From Pseudomonadota bacterium (GTDB taxonomy: Bacteria; Pseudomonadota; Gammaproteobacteria; Acidithiobacillales; Acidithiobacillaceae): 6,073 nt of DNA. Below are positions 4,636 through 6,073 of this stretch, piece by piece. The notes beneath the pieces are model-generated. The model made no database searches, had not been told where the DNA came from, and worked only from the letters and a program-made list of their open reading frames with translations. A program made the translations under genes and the position numbers. The stretch covers positions 1 to 6,073 of the forward strand of contig JAKAVW010000193.1 in the NCBI GenBank assembly GCA_021827445.1, read 5' to 3'. The stretch's first letter is position 1. Each line of letters opens with the position of its first letter.

Positions 4636-5622
4636 ATGACCATCACCTGCTGGAACGAAGTGGAAGACGAAGCGCTACAAGGATTGCCCTGGTCCGGTCA
4701 GCTGCTTTACCTGCGCGGGCTGCGCCGTCGGATGGACTACCGAACGGGCATGGTGGGTACGGGCAGGAACAAGATCAGCTGGCAGACTTTCCACGAGGTG
4801 TTGCACGTCGACCATCACCAGGGGATCAACGAGACGTCGCTGACCAAGGACCAGTTGCGCCGAGCGCTGAAATGGCTGGTCAAGTCGGGCCTGGTCGAGG
4901 TCCGGACCGAGGGCCGGTACCTGCAATTTTTTCTCCCGCTGGCGGATAGGGATTCATCTGTCCAGAAAAAAGCCGCACCACGTCCGCACCACGTCCGCAC
5001 CATCAAAGCCGCACCATGTGCTGAAGATCTAACTGCCTATGAAAACAGGGAATATTCAACGGATACCATAAAAAGCCGCACCACGTCCGCACCATCGAGA
5101 AACGAAAAAGCCGCACTACATCCGGAGTCCGGAATAAAAGATAAAAAGCCTTACACCGAAGCTGATGCTTCGGTGTCTGCGCCGCCCGTCGTTTCGCGAG
5201 ATCAGATACCATCACCTATCGAGCCACAGCGCCAGGCGCCGCTTCTGCCGCCGGTGGCATTGACCAACACCGCTCCCGTAGCGGAACGGACCCCCAAGGT
5301 CGCCAAACCCCGGGTATCCACCGCACCCGCCTGGGCGGCCTACAGCGCGGCCTACCAGGAACGCTACGGCGTCGCCCCGGTGCGGAACTCGACGATCAAC
5401 GGCCAACTGGCCCACCTGGTCCGTCGTCTTGACGATGAAGCCCCGGCGGTCGCCCGCTATTACCTCGACCTGGAAGACCCGTACTACCGCCGCGAAGGCC
5501 ACTCGGTCGGTGCGCTGCTCAAACACTGCGAGCAGCTGCGGACCCTGTGGAAGCGGGCCGAACAGCGGCGGGTGAGTCCATCTGCCGCCCTGAATCCCGA
5601 TGACGTGGTCATCGCCCTGTGA
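4636..5622 (+). CDS. Replication-initiator-like protein with N-terminal winged helix (328 aa)
   Basis: Residues about 5-104 form a winged-helix-type domain (GQLLYLRGLRRRMDY, SLTKDQLRRALKWLVKSGLVEV, YLQFFLPLAD) of the kind found in phage O-like replication proteins. Residues 105-230 are a low-complexity Pro/Ala/charged linker. Residues 231-310 (AYSAAYQERYGVAPVRNSTI, then YYLDLEDPYYRREGHSVGAL and LRTLW) match a C-terminal region that I recall from many phage and plasmid replication proteins. Such proteins bind origin iterons and recruit the helicase loader, and a DnaC-type gene follows 11 nt downstream. The start has AGGAGG 7 nt upstream. The linker DNA contains iteron-like repeats, an AT-rich stretch and a hairpin, so the origin may lie within the gene as in lambda. 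The initiator call rests on architecture and context. Confidence 0.82.
   Translation: MTITCWNEVEDEALQGLPWSGQLLYLRGLRRRMDYRTGMVGTGRNKISWQTFHEVLHVDHHQGINETSLTKDQLRRALKWLVKSGLVEVRTEGRYLQFFLPLADRDSSVQKKAAPRPHHVRTIKAAPCAEDLTAYENREYSTDTIKSRTTSAPSRNEKAALHPESGIKDKKPYTEADASVSAPPVVSRDQIPSPIEPQRQAPLLPPVALTNTAPVAERTPKVAKPRVSTAPAWAAYSAAYQERYGVAPVRNSTINGQLAHLVRRLDDEAPAVARYYLDLEDPYYRREGHSVGALLKHCEQLRTLWKRAEQRRVSPSAALNPDDVVIAL
4967..5118. repeat. Iteron-like CCGCACCA repeats within the initiator gene (possible origin)
   Basis: Perfect CCGCACCA occurs at 4973, 4984, 4995, 5009, 5076 and 5087, with a variant CCGCACTA at 5111. Spacing is 11, 11 and 14 bp in the first cluster and 11 bp in the second, so most copies fall on one face of the helix. 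A 25-bp block (4967-4991) recurs exactly at 5070-5094 but in a different reading frame. This means DNA rather than peptide is conserved. AT-rich DNA lies between and after the clusters. Confidence 0.65.
5153..5176. repeat. 10-bp perfect hairpin next to the iteron-like repeats
   Basis: ACACCGAAGC-TGAT-GCTTCGGTGT is a perfect 10-bp stem with a 4-nt loop, just after an AT-rich stretch (5132-5148) and 35 bp beyond the last repeat. It is not directly followed by a U-tract on either strand (on the minus strand, five T's begin 5 nt after the stem), so it does not read as a simple terminator. It may belong to the putative origin. Confidence 0.7.
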
Positions 5623-5633
5623 GGAGCGCCGTC

Positions 5634-6073
5634 ATGTCCACCCTGCCAAAATCGCCCCAACCGCCTCGCCGGACTCCCGCCCTGAGAGATTTGGCAACGG
5701 ACATCCTGCGCCGCCATGGTCTGCCGCAGGCCTCCAACGTGGCCCTGCTGCCGGACCGGCATCCGCAGTACCGACACTGCGAGCGGCATGGCCGCTATCC
5801 CGAGTCTCTGGTGGACAAACAGGGGACGGTGCGCTTTATCACCCCGACCGGTTGCCCGCGCTGCCGCGCCGAGCGGCAACTGGCAGCACTCCTGGACCGT
5901 GCGGCCATCCCGGAGCGTTACCGCGATTGCGGCTTTGCCAGCTTCCGGATATCCACCCCGGCGCAGGCCCGGGTGGTGGAGACCTGTCGGGCCTATGCCG
6001 CCGATTTCGCGGCCAACACCGACGGACGCGCCCTGATCCTCCTGGGTCCCCCCGGCACCGGCAAGACCCATCT
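5634..6073 (+). CDS. DnaC/IstB-type helicase loader ATPase, 3' end outside window
   Basis: The ATG at 5634 has GAGGAG 7 nt upstream and follows the initiator stop by 11 nt. The frame is open to the window edge (146 complete codons). Residues 46-77 hold a zinc-ribbon-like set, C49-x2-H52 followed by C74-x2-C77 (GCPRC). IPERYRDCGFASF (92-104) is typical of DnaC-like proteins just before the ATPase core, and the Walker A motif GPPGTGKTH lies at 138-146, where the window ends. DnaC-type loaders deliver the replicative helicase DnaB to an origin bound by the initiator, which fits the gene order. The N-terminal cysteine-rich extension is more like phage and mobile-element loaders than E. coli DnaC. 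The remaining AAA+ core is not seen. Confidence 0.88.
   Translation, partial: MSTLPKSPQPPRRTPALRDLATDILRRHGLPQASNVALLPDRHPQYRHCERHGRYPESLVDKQGTVRFITPTGCPRCRAERQLAALLDRAAIPERYRDCGFASFRISTPAQARVVETCRAYAADFAANTDGRALILLGPPGTGKTH

Noticed and set aside
4967..5118. CRISPR array
   Set aside because: The repeats are only 8-11 bp, lie inside a coding gene and have no uniform spacers; iteron-like repeats explain them better.
5153..5176. Intrinsic terminator at the 10-bp hairpin
   Set aside because: No U-tract follows on the plus strand and it is mid-gene; on the minus strand five T's begin only 5 nt after the stem and there is no minus-strand gene to terminate.
5484..6071. 195-residue minus-strand frame opposite the DnaC-type gene
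   Set aside because: The plus strand encodes a DnaC-type protein with Walker A and zinc-ribbon motifs; long antisense frames are expected in GC-rich DNA.

Overview
The window looks like an accessory module from a mobile or integrated element (plasmid, integrative element or prophage remnant) in a fairly high-GC proteobacterium. Most of it is GC-rich by eye; a clearly AT-rich island lies at about 2100-2660. The taxon cannot be fixed from the sequence. The gene content (small ParB-like protein, XRE regulators, YdaU-like protein, replication initiator, DnaC-type loader) is typical of phage- or plasmid-derived replication and control regions. Genes are densely packed, and no gene-free stretch exceeds about 150 bases.

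Left block (1-1192, minus strand): a four-gene operon read leftwards from a good sigma70-like promoter at 1235-1262. It encodes an unknown 75-residue protein, a small LuxR-type helix-turn-helix protein, an unknown 61-residue protein, and a ParB-like protein that runs off the left edge. The promoter sits among nested inverted repeats built on the half-site GCAAAT/ATTTGC, so the operon is probably controlled by a repressor. The ParB-like gene contains a perfect 38-bp palindrome.

Middle block (1282-3165, minus strand): an XRE regulator, a minimal nucleotidyltransferase-like protein (DUF6932-like) and an unrecognised 318-residue protein. Both junctions overlap by 4 nt and the unit ends in an intrinsic terminator. 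Its structural genes are partly AT-rich compared with the flanks. It has the architecture of a toxin-antitoxin or defence cassette, but that role is inference. It is the best candidate here for an undescribed system.

Right block (3189-6073, plus strand): a second, small XRE protein is transcribed divergently from the first, giving a CI/Cro-like switch with a short palindrome-rich intergenic region. It is followed by a 70-residue unknown, a single-pass membrane protein, a DUF1376/YdaU-like protein with a TTG start, a 75-residue protein resembling half of a winged helix, a 328-residue replication-initiator-like protein, and the start of a DnaC/IstB-type helicase loader cut off just after its Walker A motif. 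The linker of the initiator gene holds iteron-like CCGCACCA repeats, an AT-rich stretch and a 10-bp hairpin. This arrangement recalls the lambda origin inside gene O, so the replication origin may lie within this gene.

A decamer, CGCATAATGC, is shared by the -10 regions of the two good promoters, which suggests that the left operon and the replication operon could be co-regulated.
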